Positions 1 to 11,200 of a DNA stretch of 23,098 nt are shown here, in pieces. The stretch is from NCBI GenBank assembly GCA_019648995.1, contig BLXT01006630.1, positions 715,357 to 738,454 on the forward strand, in the 5' to 3' direction. How positions within the stretch are numbered: the stretch's first letter is position 1; each line of letters begins with the position of its first letter. Both the position numbers and the translations under genes were made by a program. Source of the stretch: Plakobranchus ocellatus (taxonomy: Eukaryota > Mollusca > Gastropoda > Plakobranchidae). Below the pieces are notes generated by a model that saw nothing but the letters and a program-made list of their open reading frames with translations, did not search any database and was not told the origin of the DNA.

Positions 1-52
1 GAAGAAGAAGAAGAAGAAGAAGGAAGATGAAAAAAAGGAAGAAGAAGAGCGA
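1..52. repeat. (GAA)n microsatellite
   Basis: About eight GAA units, then imperfect GAA/AGA; it may continue beyond the window edge. Confidence 0.92.
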
Positions 53-346
53 CGATAACAAAAGTAACAATACATGTAATAAACATAAGGATTAATATTG
101 CCCGAATAAATGCAGCATTTTTGGAAGGTACACTTTTTAGGGTTAACAGCTTAAAATAGAACAAAAATAATGGCTTATGATGAGGAGATAATTATGCATT
201 ATATTATATAAATGTTTACCTTACTTACATACAAAGCTTCTCTTACTTTTGCTACATCTAGGAATAATACAGCCGCAATTTTGCCCTTCTAAACAATTTT
301 TATAATTCTTGTACTTTTTTTAACCAGCTTACTTAATTCTTGTAAG

Positions 347-629
347 GGTGGGGAGGTGGCTCATCTGGTAGGGCAGTTGGCTACCAAGTAAGAGGTCTGA
401 GGTTCGAATCGCAGTCCGGGCCAAGACAATTTTTCATTGCTCCTCTGTGTCCACCCAGCACCAAATAGGTAGCTAGGTCTCTTAAAACCCGGCGAAAATA
501 AAGGCGGCAAGAAAAGCAATGGCAAACTACCTCATAATGCCGTGTGCCAAGAACAATCAGGACCCTACTCCTGGTTCCCCGATACTTGGACTAAGCGTGG
601 GACCCACTTAATTTAACTTAACTTAACTT
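347..629 (+). mobile_element. tRNA-derived SINE, family A
   Basis: A 5' tRNA-like part with box A (TGGCTCATCTGG, 357-368) and box B (GGTTCGAATCG, 401-411), spacing as in tRNA. It is followed by an unrelated body of about 210 bp. The tail is a short tandem TTAACTTAACTTAACTTC, typical of a LINE-mobilised SINE. The body contains CCACCCAGCACCAAATAGGT and GGCGGCAAGAAAAGCAATGG. Intact RNA polymerase III promoter boxes suggest moderate age. It is distinct from the intronic family B. Confidence 0.85.
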
Positions 630-3600
630 CAAATCTAACCATTTAAACAGATTCACCATTTTAAATTAGACAATTATTACAAAAAAAAACAAAACAAAAA
701 AAAAAAAAAACGGGGGACGCAATATATTGATTTTTTAAAAGATCTCTTGATGTCCCATATTCAGTAATAAGTAGCACTAATCGTGGGCGGCTCTGTAAGG
801 TACAATCAGCTTCAGTATCACTACTCAGTAATATGAGAAGGTTTAGAGGAAGTTATGGAACTCAGCAGTACAGATAGATTGATAGATGATACATGGTTAG
901 GGTTGACAGATAAATAGAAAGAGAGGTAGAGAAGTTCATTGAGATTAAGAGAAATTCATAATTAAAACAAAAGACTGACATGTCATTATTCAAAAAAAAA
1001 AAAAAAAAAATAGAGGGTCCATTTCCTCGCATCTAAGGCACGCTATTTTTTTTTTAGCAAGTAATGTGCCCTTGTTTATAAACATCCAAACCTTTTCTTA
1101 TTGTTAAAGAAGAAAACAAAACAAAATTAGAAAGAAAGGAGATTCAATCTTTGTCATGTTACATTGATTTTTGGCTACTGCCTCCCCAAAACAGATTTTA
1201 TGGGATAGATATTGCAGTTAATTTGTTTCTTAGATCCTCCAACTCCTCAAGGCTTTATGAACATATATCGTAGAGAATTATGAACATACATCATATAGCA
1301 ACCTTTAAAAGTTGTAAACCCCCTTTATATTTACATATATCCATATAAAATCATCACCATCATAATAATAATAATCATCAAGTGTCTCGCTCATTACCAT
1401 CTGTGATCATATATTATACACACAGAATTATATAATTCTGCGTCTAAAATAATTGATATTCCCACAAGACTCTCACATAAAGTCGAGGATTTAAAAAAAA
1501 ACCACCAAAAACAAAACAATTTCAAGGTTAAATGAATTCTTTTTTTCTTGGCTAGGATAAAAGAATGAGTAGGAAGCATCTTGCATTTTCATGCAACATC
1601 TGGTACAGTATCTTTCAACACATGATTTATGTGAAAACAGTGCAGTTCTCAAGTTACACATGAATATTTATGTACATACACATGGAAATATTTATTAATA
1701 GCTTTGTCCAGTTATCTACATAAGCAATTGAATAATATACAGCCAACAATCCGATAAAAGTATTCAGTCTTGTTGGTTTGCCGCAGTTTAAGAGAAAAAA
1801 TATGCACCTAATCCATGTCTGTGTATGCGTAGGGTCATCAAAAAGTTTAGTGTTTTGTAGCAGGTATATCCTCAGTTTGTCAGGACTTACCTAGCAAGAC
1901 ATCCATTAAGCCTGTATGGTGTTAGCTTTAACTGCAATCTTTAACTCTCTCAAGCTGTGCATCTGCAACAGTTGTGTGGTTAAATTTCTCAACATATATA
2001 TGATCTAAATTCTCTCCATGTCTCCATGGGAGAAAAAGGGCTTGCCATCATTTGAGAGCTCTCTCTCTCTCTCTTTGCATGCCACAATATACCCGTTTCT
2101 TCACCCCATGCCAAATGTGTTTATTTTGAGGTAGTACTACACAAACAGATTTTTTTTCTAAAAAGGAAAAAGAAACCAAAAAACATTCACATAAATTACA
2201 ATTAATTTTGTGATAAAAAAAAAAAAAATCAAATTCAGTGATTTTTTTTTCAGCCGAGTGTCATAATCTTGGTTTTAATACAAATTTGTAAAAGACAAGA
2301 ACTTAAGAAGTGGTTGAGAACTTTTCAAACAAAAGCATGGAGAGGCAAAGTAGAGAGGAAAAGAATTTTTTTCCATTGCTTAGGTTCGAAGCCAGGCAGA
2401 GAGATGCATCTCAAAAAGAGTGAGGCGATTAAACACTTGGACATTTGGGTGGGGATAACAAAAGACTTTATGAGGAAAATTTCCAACACGAATTCAGAAT
2501 AAAGATTGAGAGTGAAGAGCTAAAAAAAATGTGGGACAAATTATCAGCACAGATAAGGTGAACGGAAAAAGTTGATATGATAATTCCCAATATTATGACC
2601 TTTCTTTGACCACAACTTGTTAACGGCAACTGTAACGGTTATATTCTTTTAAAATACAGCTAACAGAAGCAAAAAACTAATACATTTATCTAGGCAAGAT
2701 CATTGAAATTTAAAAATTTAACAAAAGAATGCATGAATTTTTATTTACAAGTCTATGTACAACTTTTTGAAAGAAAAAACAAAACAGCTGTTTTAAAAAA
2801 AAAAAAAATATATATATATATATATATGTGTATGTATATGAACAAAAAAAGCATAAAATATACGCACATTTTACCTTAAAAATTTTCACAAACACCTGGA
2901 ATGATTATTCTTTCAATGAAACAGTTGCCCTATTCACTACATAAAAGTGATATTTTCATGCAACCGAAAATGCAACCATCTCGAGGAACTCTTCACTTAT
3001 ATCAGCATCTCTAAGATTTCTGAATTATTTAGGCAAAGCTGTACTGAAGTTATTTTTATTGCATCCATTGTTTTTAATCATGGGTAAATTATTAGCTTAT
3101 TTTGTTTCAAATCACTCTTTTACTTTGAAATTAATTTTTCTCATTTCTCAAGTAGTCGATTGTTTTTGTCTAATGATCGCTTTTCTGGGCCAAATCCATA
3201 GCTGAATGTAGTGATAATAAACAAGAAAGATTCTCTTTTCCCCCCTTCTATTTTTTGACAGAGATTATTCAAAATCAGTTAGACTATACATTTCGTTTGA
3301 TATCAGCCTACAACATGGAAGCAATGCTGGCTGTTCTAGACTGCCGACAGAAGGCCGAGGAAAGTAACTAATACACAATCTCTCTCACTCCTTGTATTGA
3401 TTTTTCATCAAACTGATTTTTTGCATCTTGCAGAGTTATAAATGATCTATGACTCGAATCCAATCCTAATGACAAAATGTCACAAGAACAGTTTTTAAGC
3501 GAAAGCCCTTTTAAAACACATTTATAACATAAAAATCTTTAAAGTGACATTTCAAAAGTTAAGTTGTTTATACCTTGGCACAATCAAAAAAACTTACCTG

Positions 3601-4756
3601 CATCCACTTTTTACCATTGCAAAGTTTACAGAGTGTTTTTTGAAGTGATATCAATGATTAAGGTTAAAATCACAGTCAGGTCTGATTATTTCAAAGTCAT
3701 CATCATACAAAGACGACTATGAATTATCTGAAGTTTAAACTACCAGGATGCACAGAGGGAGAGAAAAAAAACCAAAAAACATCATCATCAATTTAGTCTA
3801 AGGGGTAACTATGAAGATCTTTTTGATTTCAAGAAGTAAAATTTAAAATATGATCAAGAGCTATAACAAGCTTCCACAGACTAATGCCCGGGCAGAAAGG
3901 GCACATGCATAGAAGAATAGCTTGGGGCTATAGCATAACACTGCTATCTTAGTAGCCAGGAAAAGTGTTGCTCCGAACCAAAAACGGTCATGATCACTTT
4001 GAAGTGACAAAAACCTCCTGATAGACTTCTATTTAACTGATATTTTTTTTTATTTAGTCGTACCAGAGAATTATATGGTGAAATAAATAGACTTCAAAAA
4101 TATCCCAAATGTTGAATTATGTGAATTTGAATGATTTGGACTTTATTGAATATACTTTCCTACAGACAGACCTGCTTGTAAAAAATATTTATCAGACTGC
4201 TGGAATTATGCTGCCCCCCCCCGGATTGAATGAAGGAAAGAAGGAAGGAAGCACAACAGAATGTAAAAGTTTCACTCTCTGAGTCTTCTCCCTTTTGAAT
4301 GATAGGAACACAAAACCTTGACATGTCTGTCATAACAAAAGACTAAAGATGGTATTAAACGCCTGGCAAGACTCCCCTCCCCTACCAGTCAGCGAGAAAT
4401 AGCCACATTGCAGGACATGGTGGTTACAATTGAAAAGCAAAAGTATGGACGAGCAAAAAACCGGACTGAGGATATGACGGAAGCCCAATAATAAAGCACA
4501 AAATACTGGCGTGGGAGGCACACATTTGTCTAACAATTCTTCCTTCATACACACGCACTAATCAATTGCGTTAGGCCTATATGTGAAGTGGGGGTGTAAG
4601 AAAAACATCATCTACGAACATTAGAGCCACAACAATCCACACAATGCAAGCTTCATCAGTCCTTACTGCTGCCATGGAGCAATAATTAATATTATGCTTG
4701 TCTTATTACAGAGCACAACATTATAGCAGTTTAATACTTACTGATCTTAAGATTCT
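630..4756. other. Gene-free AT-rich stretch
   Basis: No coding sequence I can support. It holds an A-rich run (679-711), GATA-like repeats (about 880-930), ATA/ATC triplets (1363-1380), a CT run (2062-2076), a poly-A/(TA)n block (2796-2830) and an oligo-C run (about 4213-4222). Whether it is a very long 3' UTR of the SLC4 gene or intergenic cannot be told. Confidence 0.6.
2796..2840. repeat. Poly-A then (TA)n microsatellite
   Basis: Thirteen A, then about ten TA units, then TGTGTATGTATATG. Confidence 0.92.
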
Positions 4757-4857
4757 TTGGCCCTCTGTTCAGCCAGTTGTAGCAGGTTCAAACCTGTTAC
4801 AGCATGTCCAAAACCCCAAATTCCAGGGCTAGTTCACTAATCACTACACCACTTACC
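4757..4857 (-). mobile_element. tRNA-derived SINE relic
   Basis: On the minus strand GGTAAGTGGTGTAGTGATTA looks like the 5' part of a tRNA (box A region) and GGTTTGAACCTGC like box B with one change. The spacing is wider than in a real tRNA, and no acceptor stem forms. It is not one of the family B copies. Confidence 0.6.
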
Positions 4858-6265
4858 AATTTATCCTTCAATACCCTGACGACTTATAGAAAGGTTACCT
4901 TTTCATTGCTCTTTTGATATTTCTCCTCATCTCTCTCAGATCTAGTATTAATAATTTACAACAATTTCTTTTTTCAACTCTTAGCGTTCTGAGGTAATGT
5001 TCAATGGAAGCCAGATTTTGGTTTTTGGCAGCACCACATTTATGTTTATTCTCATTTACACGTTATAACGATGATTATGCATGTTCATTATGGCTCCAGT
5101 TAATACATTAATTTATAATATATAATATATCAATACATGGAATTATGCTCTTGGTTAGCTGTAAGGAAAGATTTTGGTCCCTCAATCTACTTCTAAATCA
5201 AAAAACAAAAACAAAAAAAAACAATAAGGTAAAACCAGCATTCAAATATAAAAACTAATGGTAGCTGATTAGAGAGATCAACTGCTATATTTATAAAGTT
5301 ATACAAGTATAGAAAGAATGTTTAAATGTTTTCCTCATATATGCTATAACTAGAGATTTCAAGAGTTTTTTTAAAAATCATGAGAAAAAAAGTAAGGCCC
5401 AGAGCAGATTTGTTATATGATATCTTATAAGACAAGGCCTGGAACAAACAACAGACTATTTTGCAATGACCAGAAGTCAAGCGCCAGTATGCTCTTTTTT
5501 TTTTTGGGTCTTCTACAGATAGGTGGGGAAGATATGGGAAGTATGGATTATCCTGTGCAGCCAGTGCTACCAGTTGACTAATCGATACTCTCAGGCTTTT
5601 TGGCCTCAAGCCTTTGAGGCACTGGTCATGGGCTCAGATCCTTGAAGGAGGCGTTTCAGACTTTTGGCAAGTTGGCTTATCGTTGAGCTACCTTCAAATG
5701 TAGGGGCGAGGGGATAAGTGTGGAAGTGACCTTGACCTTGAACTTTCTCCAAAGTCACAGACTTCTTATTTTCATACTTGAAACAAAACAAACTCTATCT
5801 TGTTATGGTTTATACACAAAGGTTACCTGCTCCAGAGTTTTGAACACAAAATCATTTCAAATACAACATTGTTTGGCATCCACCTGAACACACAAAGGTG
5901 ACGGTATGATCTGAAATGACTTCTGGTGAGCCAGAGAATCACTAAACATTTGAGAAACACTTGTTGACAAACAATCGTTATCTTCAAACATGTCCAGGTG
6001 AGTTACATTGGAAAAAACTGAATTCATTGATATTTCATGGGATCGAATTCTAAGACATTATTGTACTGCTGAAAATAAGATAAGATTAATTGTTGATAAG
6101 AATATAAGCCAAGTTGCAAGCATTCAAATTTTACGACAACAAAATAAAAAATTGTTATCAAATGAAAAAAAATATACGTGCCCAATTCCTTCTCTACGAA
6201 AATGTACTTCGCTACACCAGACTCATTCAAATTTGTTTCTAGATATATTCTAAATATCTTTTTTG
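4858..6265. other. Gene-free stretch
   Basis: AT-rich. It holds the possible SINE relic at 5585-5692 and a doubled nuclear-receptor-like half-site at 5727-5741. No coding exon can be supported. Confidence 0.55.
5585..5692 (-). mobile_element. Possible tRNA-like SINE relic
   Basis: On the minus strand GGTAGCTCAACGATAAGCCA resembles a tRNA box A region and GGATCTGAGCCCATGA a decayed box B. The far end, GCCTCAAAGGCTTGAGGCC, is a short inverted repeat. No target-site duplication seen. Confidence 0.45.
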
Positions 6266-6475
6266 TTAGCTACAGTTTTTCTCAATGTTGAATTCATCAA
6301 ATACAATTTCACAGAATTTAAACCTCTGGGAAAACATAGATTTTGTTTCATGCAACTCTGACAGGCAACCAATTTGAGCTTAGCTACAGTTTTTCTCAAT
6401 GTTGAATTCACCAAATACAATTTCACAGAATTTAAACCTCTGTGAAAACATAGATTTTGTTTCATGCAACTCATC
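6266..6475. repeat. 114-bp tandem duplication
   Basis: Unit 1 starts TTAGCTACAG at 6266 and unit 2 at 6380. About 92 bp of each unit are nearly identical, with about two mismatches (CATCAAATAC/CACCAAATAC, CTCTGGGAAA/CTCTGTGAAA). This indicates a recent event. A short spacer (TCTGACAGGCAACCAATTTG) follows unit 1 only. Confidence 0.92.
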
Positions 6476-6490
6476 TGGGAAGATTTCATG

Positions 6491-7046
6491 GCATCGACTG
6501 GTTGTTTCGATGGGACAGCCAGCTGCCTAAGACTAAGAGTTGAGACTACAAATAAAAATGACAACTATTATTTTCTGTGGATTTCGCTCTGAAAACTTAT
6601 GTCCATGTACAACACAAGCATCTCACAAGGTAAGATTTTTGGCTAATTGTCTCTTTACAAAGAGAACTCTACAACTGTGGCTTGTAAAGAATTTTTTCTC
6701 GATTAAAGCTACCATTATTCATGATCTCAAGACCTTCTATCTGGGCTCACAATTTCTTTATATCATAAAAGAACAGATGAACTTTATTTACACCAACTGT
6801 AGCTCTACCTTACTGAGGAGCTTCCGCTGTCTTGACCACATGTATTATGGTCTACATAATTTCAGTTTTAAGGAGCTTTTATTCTGATTTATCAGTCAGA
6901 GAATACAAGTTTCATTACAGCTTTAGCCAAACCTCTCCGATGCTCAAGCAAGTAGAAAGGCACTTAAGAGCAACATTTATTTCCCTATAGTTTCTCTAGG
7001 ACGCTGTGATATCTACACTGCCGACAAACGCAGCCGCAGATTCCCC
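6491..7046 (-). other. Probable 3' UTR / 3' flank of SLC4 gene
   Basis: Follows the TGA stop. It is non-coding by frame, with two AATAAA hexamers in gene sense (6981-6976 and 6788-6783). The true transcript end cannot be placed from sequence. Confidence 0.5.
6976..6981 (-). promoter_or_regulatory. Candidate polyadenylation signal AATAAA
   Basis: TTTATT on the + strand reads AATAAA in gene sense, 66 nt after the stop codon. A second AATAAA lies at 6783-6788. Such hexamers are common in AT-rich DNA, so which one is used, if either, is not known. Confidence 0.3.
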
Positions 7047-7248
7047 TCACATTTTCTGCTCGCCTTCATCCTCCTCTCCCATGTAGAAAGTTGTTTTCCT
7101 CTTCACCTCTCCCTCGCCCTCCGTGCCCTTTTCTTGATTCTCCTTATCAGCTTTTCCCGCTCGGTCCTTCTTCCTTGACCTGGTGTTGCCGTCTTTGTGG
7201 CCGCTGTGATGACTGCGTCCGTTGCTTTGTCGTTTCTTGCGATGGCGA
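7047..7248 (-). CDS. SLC4 exon 15: terminal coding exon, charged C-terminus
   Basis: This exon contributes 202 nt of coding sequence. Acceptor GATTGCAG|T completes Ser, then 66 residues run to TGA at 7049-7047. It starts [20 protein letters not shown], strongly basic, and ends acidic with [15 protein letters not shown]. There is no C-terminal PDZ-binding motif of the ETSL/ETTL type found in some NBC isoforms. Phase matches exon 14. Alternative last exons cannot be excluded. Confidence 0.82.
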
Positions 7249-8159
7249 CTGCAATCAGAAACCAACACAGTGATAGTAAGAAGATCAAAGCAAGTATTTC
7301 TAAAAAGATTCAGGCACCCTAAAGAGCAGCCATCATAGATATAAAGTGAGATATCAAGCACTTTTAGACACCCCTAATAGTAGTAACAGAATCTGACTGT
7401 CAAAAAAAAAAAAAAAAGAATTTTGACAATTATATTTATCCTTGCCACACTTGTTCCTGCTGCAGAGGATATCATATGATGAGGCTTTACATATGTATTT
7501 GAGAAAAAGTTTTGCTAAATCTATGTTTACAATACTTTAACTTTACCTACACATTTTCACACTACTTTAATTCAGCCTATATGTCATACTACCTTAACCC
7601 AACTTTCCTGATGTGACAATTACATTAACCCCGCTAACCTGTTGCCGCACTACTTTAACCCCCGCCTACCTTCCTTGTGTGTCATCCTGCTCAGAGGCAG
7701 CAGATTTACAATCCCTATTCAGCTGGAGCCAGATGCCTGTCCTTGTCACCTCTTCACTGATGTTCACTCTTTCTTGGTCTGTGGTCGCACGTCTGGCAAA
7801 GATAGGTCAGAGAGATGGAGAAGGAGGGACATTTATATACAATATCATAGACTCGTTCTTTCAAATTATAGTTTCTAAATTTATAAAGCGAGAGAGAGAG
7901 TGAGCAAATGTTTTAGAAAAAGAGAAAGTAAGAGATGGAGAGAGAGGGAGAGAGAGAGACAGAGGGAGATAGAGAGAGGGAGAGAGAGAGTGAGCAAGTG
8001 TGTTAGAAAGAGAGAAAGAGATGGAGAGAGAGGGAGAGAGAGACAGAGAGAGATAGAGAGAGGGAGAGAGAGACAGAGACAGAGAGAAAGACAGGGAGAG
8101 GGAGAAAGAGAGATAGAGAGAGGGAGAGAGAGGGGGGAGAGAGAGACAGGGGGAGAGGG

Positions 8160-8238
<79 letters not shown>

Positions 8239-11200
8239 GAGAGGGAGAGAAAGATAGGAGTAGAAAGATAGTAAATGTTGCATTGGACAGCTGACTTAGT
8301 GGGTGATTTGTTTCACTGATTTTCTACACATAGCAAATTCAATGTAAGGCCATCTCGGGCCCTCATCAGGCCTGGGTGTGAGTAGTAGACTCAAACTAAA
8401 ACACTGAGCAGAGGGATCCCAACCAATTTTAGCCATTGTGCCATCCAGATCAGTGGGAGAAAGGTCAAACATACACATAGATAACTAGGAAAAATAGAGG
8501 GATATGAAAAATATACCACTTGAAACTCTAACCCTATCGAGTCTGGAATGGCAACATGCTAGAGATAAAAATATTTATGATTTTGTCGCCCTTCTCTTAA
8601 ACTGCTTTTTAGAGATAACTGTCTGTCTATGAGTAGCAAATTGTATTTTAAACACTCGAAACCATCTATAAAGTCTGAAATTCGATTCTTTGTTTTTTAA
8701 ATGGTGAAAACTGATACCAACAAGTTGATCTTTTATCCTTGATATAAACTTTTTAAAATTGATATTTAAAAAAAAAAAGCATTCGAAAGAATTAAAACAC
8801 AAAACTAATTTTTTTTCCCCACAGTAATGTTGAAAAGAGACAGCTGGATTGTTTCGACAGGTCTTAAGGCGGCTACATTCTAAAATACAAAATAGTTTAC
8901 AATTCCAAAGCCTGCAGGCAAAAATGTTAACCTAAAGAGTTTGAGTTTTTTGTATATAGCCAGTCTACAACAAGGTGATCTCAAGCTTTCAGGCCCTCCG
9001 TCAGGCCAGGGCGCCGGTAGCGGGGCTCGAACCCGCAACAGAAGGGTCCCTGCAGATCTCAGGGCGGACTCGCAAGCCACTGTACTACCGACGCCCATTT
9101 AACCTAAAGAACTGGTGATGTATGTATTCCTCAGCTAACTCAACCGCACCGGACTGTAGATGTGCAGGAGATGCAATCAAATACTCTAGTTCTTCATGGT
9201 GTCAACTCTGGTCTTTAAGGGTTGATCAGGGGAGGTTGTTCTGGCCCTTTGGTAGTGCTTGAAATGTTGTTTCAGTGTTGAAATATTGTTCTGACAAAAA
9301 TTCTAAGTTGTTCTCATGACAACTCACTCACCTGTTTCCTCCACGGTAGTTCAGCCCATTATGGTCAATTCTGATGTCCATGAGTTTGTCGTAGTTTTCG
9401 CTTAACAGTGCCTCATCCTGCCGTTAGCAAACACACACACACACACACGCATACACAAATGAAGGAATAGAAAATAATCAACAGGATCATAACAATTCAA
9501 TAATATAAGAGACAGGAGAAGTCTAGATAAGCAGCACTTCCATAGAATGAGTAATCAATTTAATAGAAAACACTAAGCTAGGAGTGTAAAAAATGGTTCA
9601 TTTCTCTACATGCAGAATTTTCTATTTTCAGAATTGATGAGTCCATAAATAAATTGACTGGTTAACAAACGGTTGACTGAATCAATGAAAGGACGGTTGA
9701 ATAAATGCCAATACGCTAAATGGAAACTGGAGCCTAGTTCATATCTTTGGGGAGCGTTCATTCAGGTAAATCTGCCATAAAACTGATTCCTTGGAACTGC
9801 TAAACAAATATTTACATGTCATCTGTCTATCCAAGCAAAAACAATTTTTTCTTCTCTGCCCCAAACAAGAAAAATGTATTAAGAGAGAAGGCTGAGGTTA
9901 TAAAGAAAAGAAGTAAAATGTATTGAATGACTGAAAAGGTTGATGTGATAAAATATCATCGGATGTGACCAGTTACCTGATTACAATGTCATGAAACAAC
10001 CATTCTTAAGGGGAAGGGGGGGGAGAATTTAAGACAAAAGAAAAGCTAGGATGACAGCAAAAAAAAAGTTTGGTTTTTCTTCAAATAAGAGCTAAAGTTG
10101 TACAACTTTAAATATTTGAATGACAGTTAATTATTTAAATGTCAATATCCTTAGAGGATTAAAAACATACCAAACTTGACTCATCCATATGTCTACTTAT
10201 CCATTCCATTGTTTTTTGCAATAAACCAATTGCAGCTGAAAAGTTTCCAGAAGTAGGAAAATCTACTTATGTAAGTTTGACTTAAGTGCATTCTACGTGT
10301 TTTGAAGATTTTCCTTTTTTTTTTTTATACAAAGTTATTCTTTGCTAGTATTTTCTAACATTTATGATCATTATTTGTCAGCACCCTCTCTCCACCCCCT
10401 CCTCCCTAGCTTTACCTCCTCCTCATTTTCTGCCATCTCCTCCATCTTCTTCCTCTTGGCGTCCTCTCTTTCCTTGCGGGCAGCCTCAGGCATGAGATCA
10501 TCCAACCACTTCAGCTCTCGCTGGGTGAAGATGTAGTCCATGCCTTTACGCACGAAGCAGGTGCACAGAACCTGTCAGTGTCAGCATAATGAGACCAGGG
10601 TAAACTTGGCGACATGTTTTACAGGGACAAAAATGAGCATTTCATCAGAGACAGATGGTGTGCAGAGTATGATTCAAAAGTTTTAAACTTGTTAATTTGG
10701 TCATTTGAGTTCCTTTTACCAGGAAATACATCCATTTTGCTGGAGTCGGCTAGGATCACAATAAACTCATGTAATGAGATTAAGACACATATGACATTTT
10801 GAGATAAATTTTCACACATATGTCCATTGCATATTAATTTGTTAAACACATGACATTTCTTGATAACTTGATTTACATACAATATGATAACCCTATGACA
10901 CTATGTGATAACTTGTCACACATAGGACATAACTTGCTACACATGTGACATTATGTGATAACTTATTCAACAATCATATGACACAAAGCCATTACTTGTT
11001 ACGTAAATGGCACTATGAGATAACTTGTTACACATTCAACATTAAGTAATAACTTGTCAGACACATGAATAATTTGATACACATACGCCAATCCAAGATA
11101 ACCTGCTACACACATGACATTAGATGATACCCTGACAACTAAAGCCTCACCATGATGGGGAAGATGATAGACACAGACTTGATGGTTTTGATGGCCCAGA

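Larger units (their letters stand above)
7793..9331 (-). other. Intron 13-14
   Basis: A 1539-bp intron holding one well-preserved SINE, one old SINE and the long GA/CT tract, all listed separately. Confidence 0.85.

Noticed and set aside
357..420. Possible tRNA gene
   Set aside because: Boxes A and B are present, but there is no paired acceptor stem, and a SINE body and tail follow.
2269..2502. 77-codon plus-strand frame
   Set aside because: Lys/Arg-rich composition expected from A-rich DNA; no homology recognised, no splice partner found.
4757..4857. Possible tRNA gene on the minus strand
   Set aside because: Box spacing too wide and no cloverleaf; treated as a SINE relic.
6008..6887. Plus-strand frames of 81 and 115 codons
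   Set aside because: No recognisable family, AT-driven composition, overlap with a duplicated non-coding segment.
7861..8283. Ser/Leu-rich (minus) and Arg/Glu-rich (plus) frames of 112-140 codons
   Set aside because: Direct translation of the GA/CT simple repeat; no start context, no splice support.
8880..9098. 72-codon minus-strand frame
   Set aside because: It lies wholly in the SINE copy defined by the 12-bp target-site duplication.
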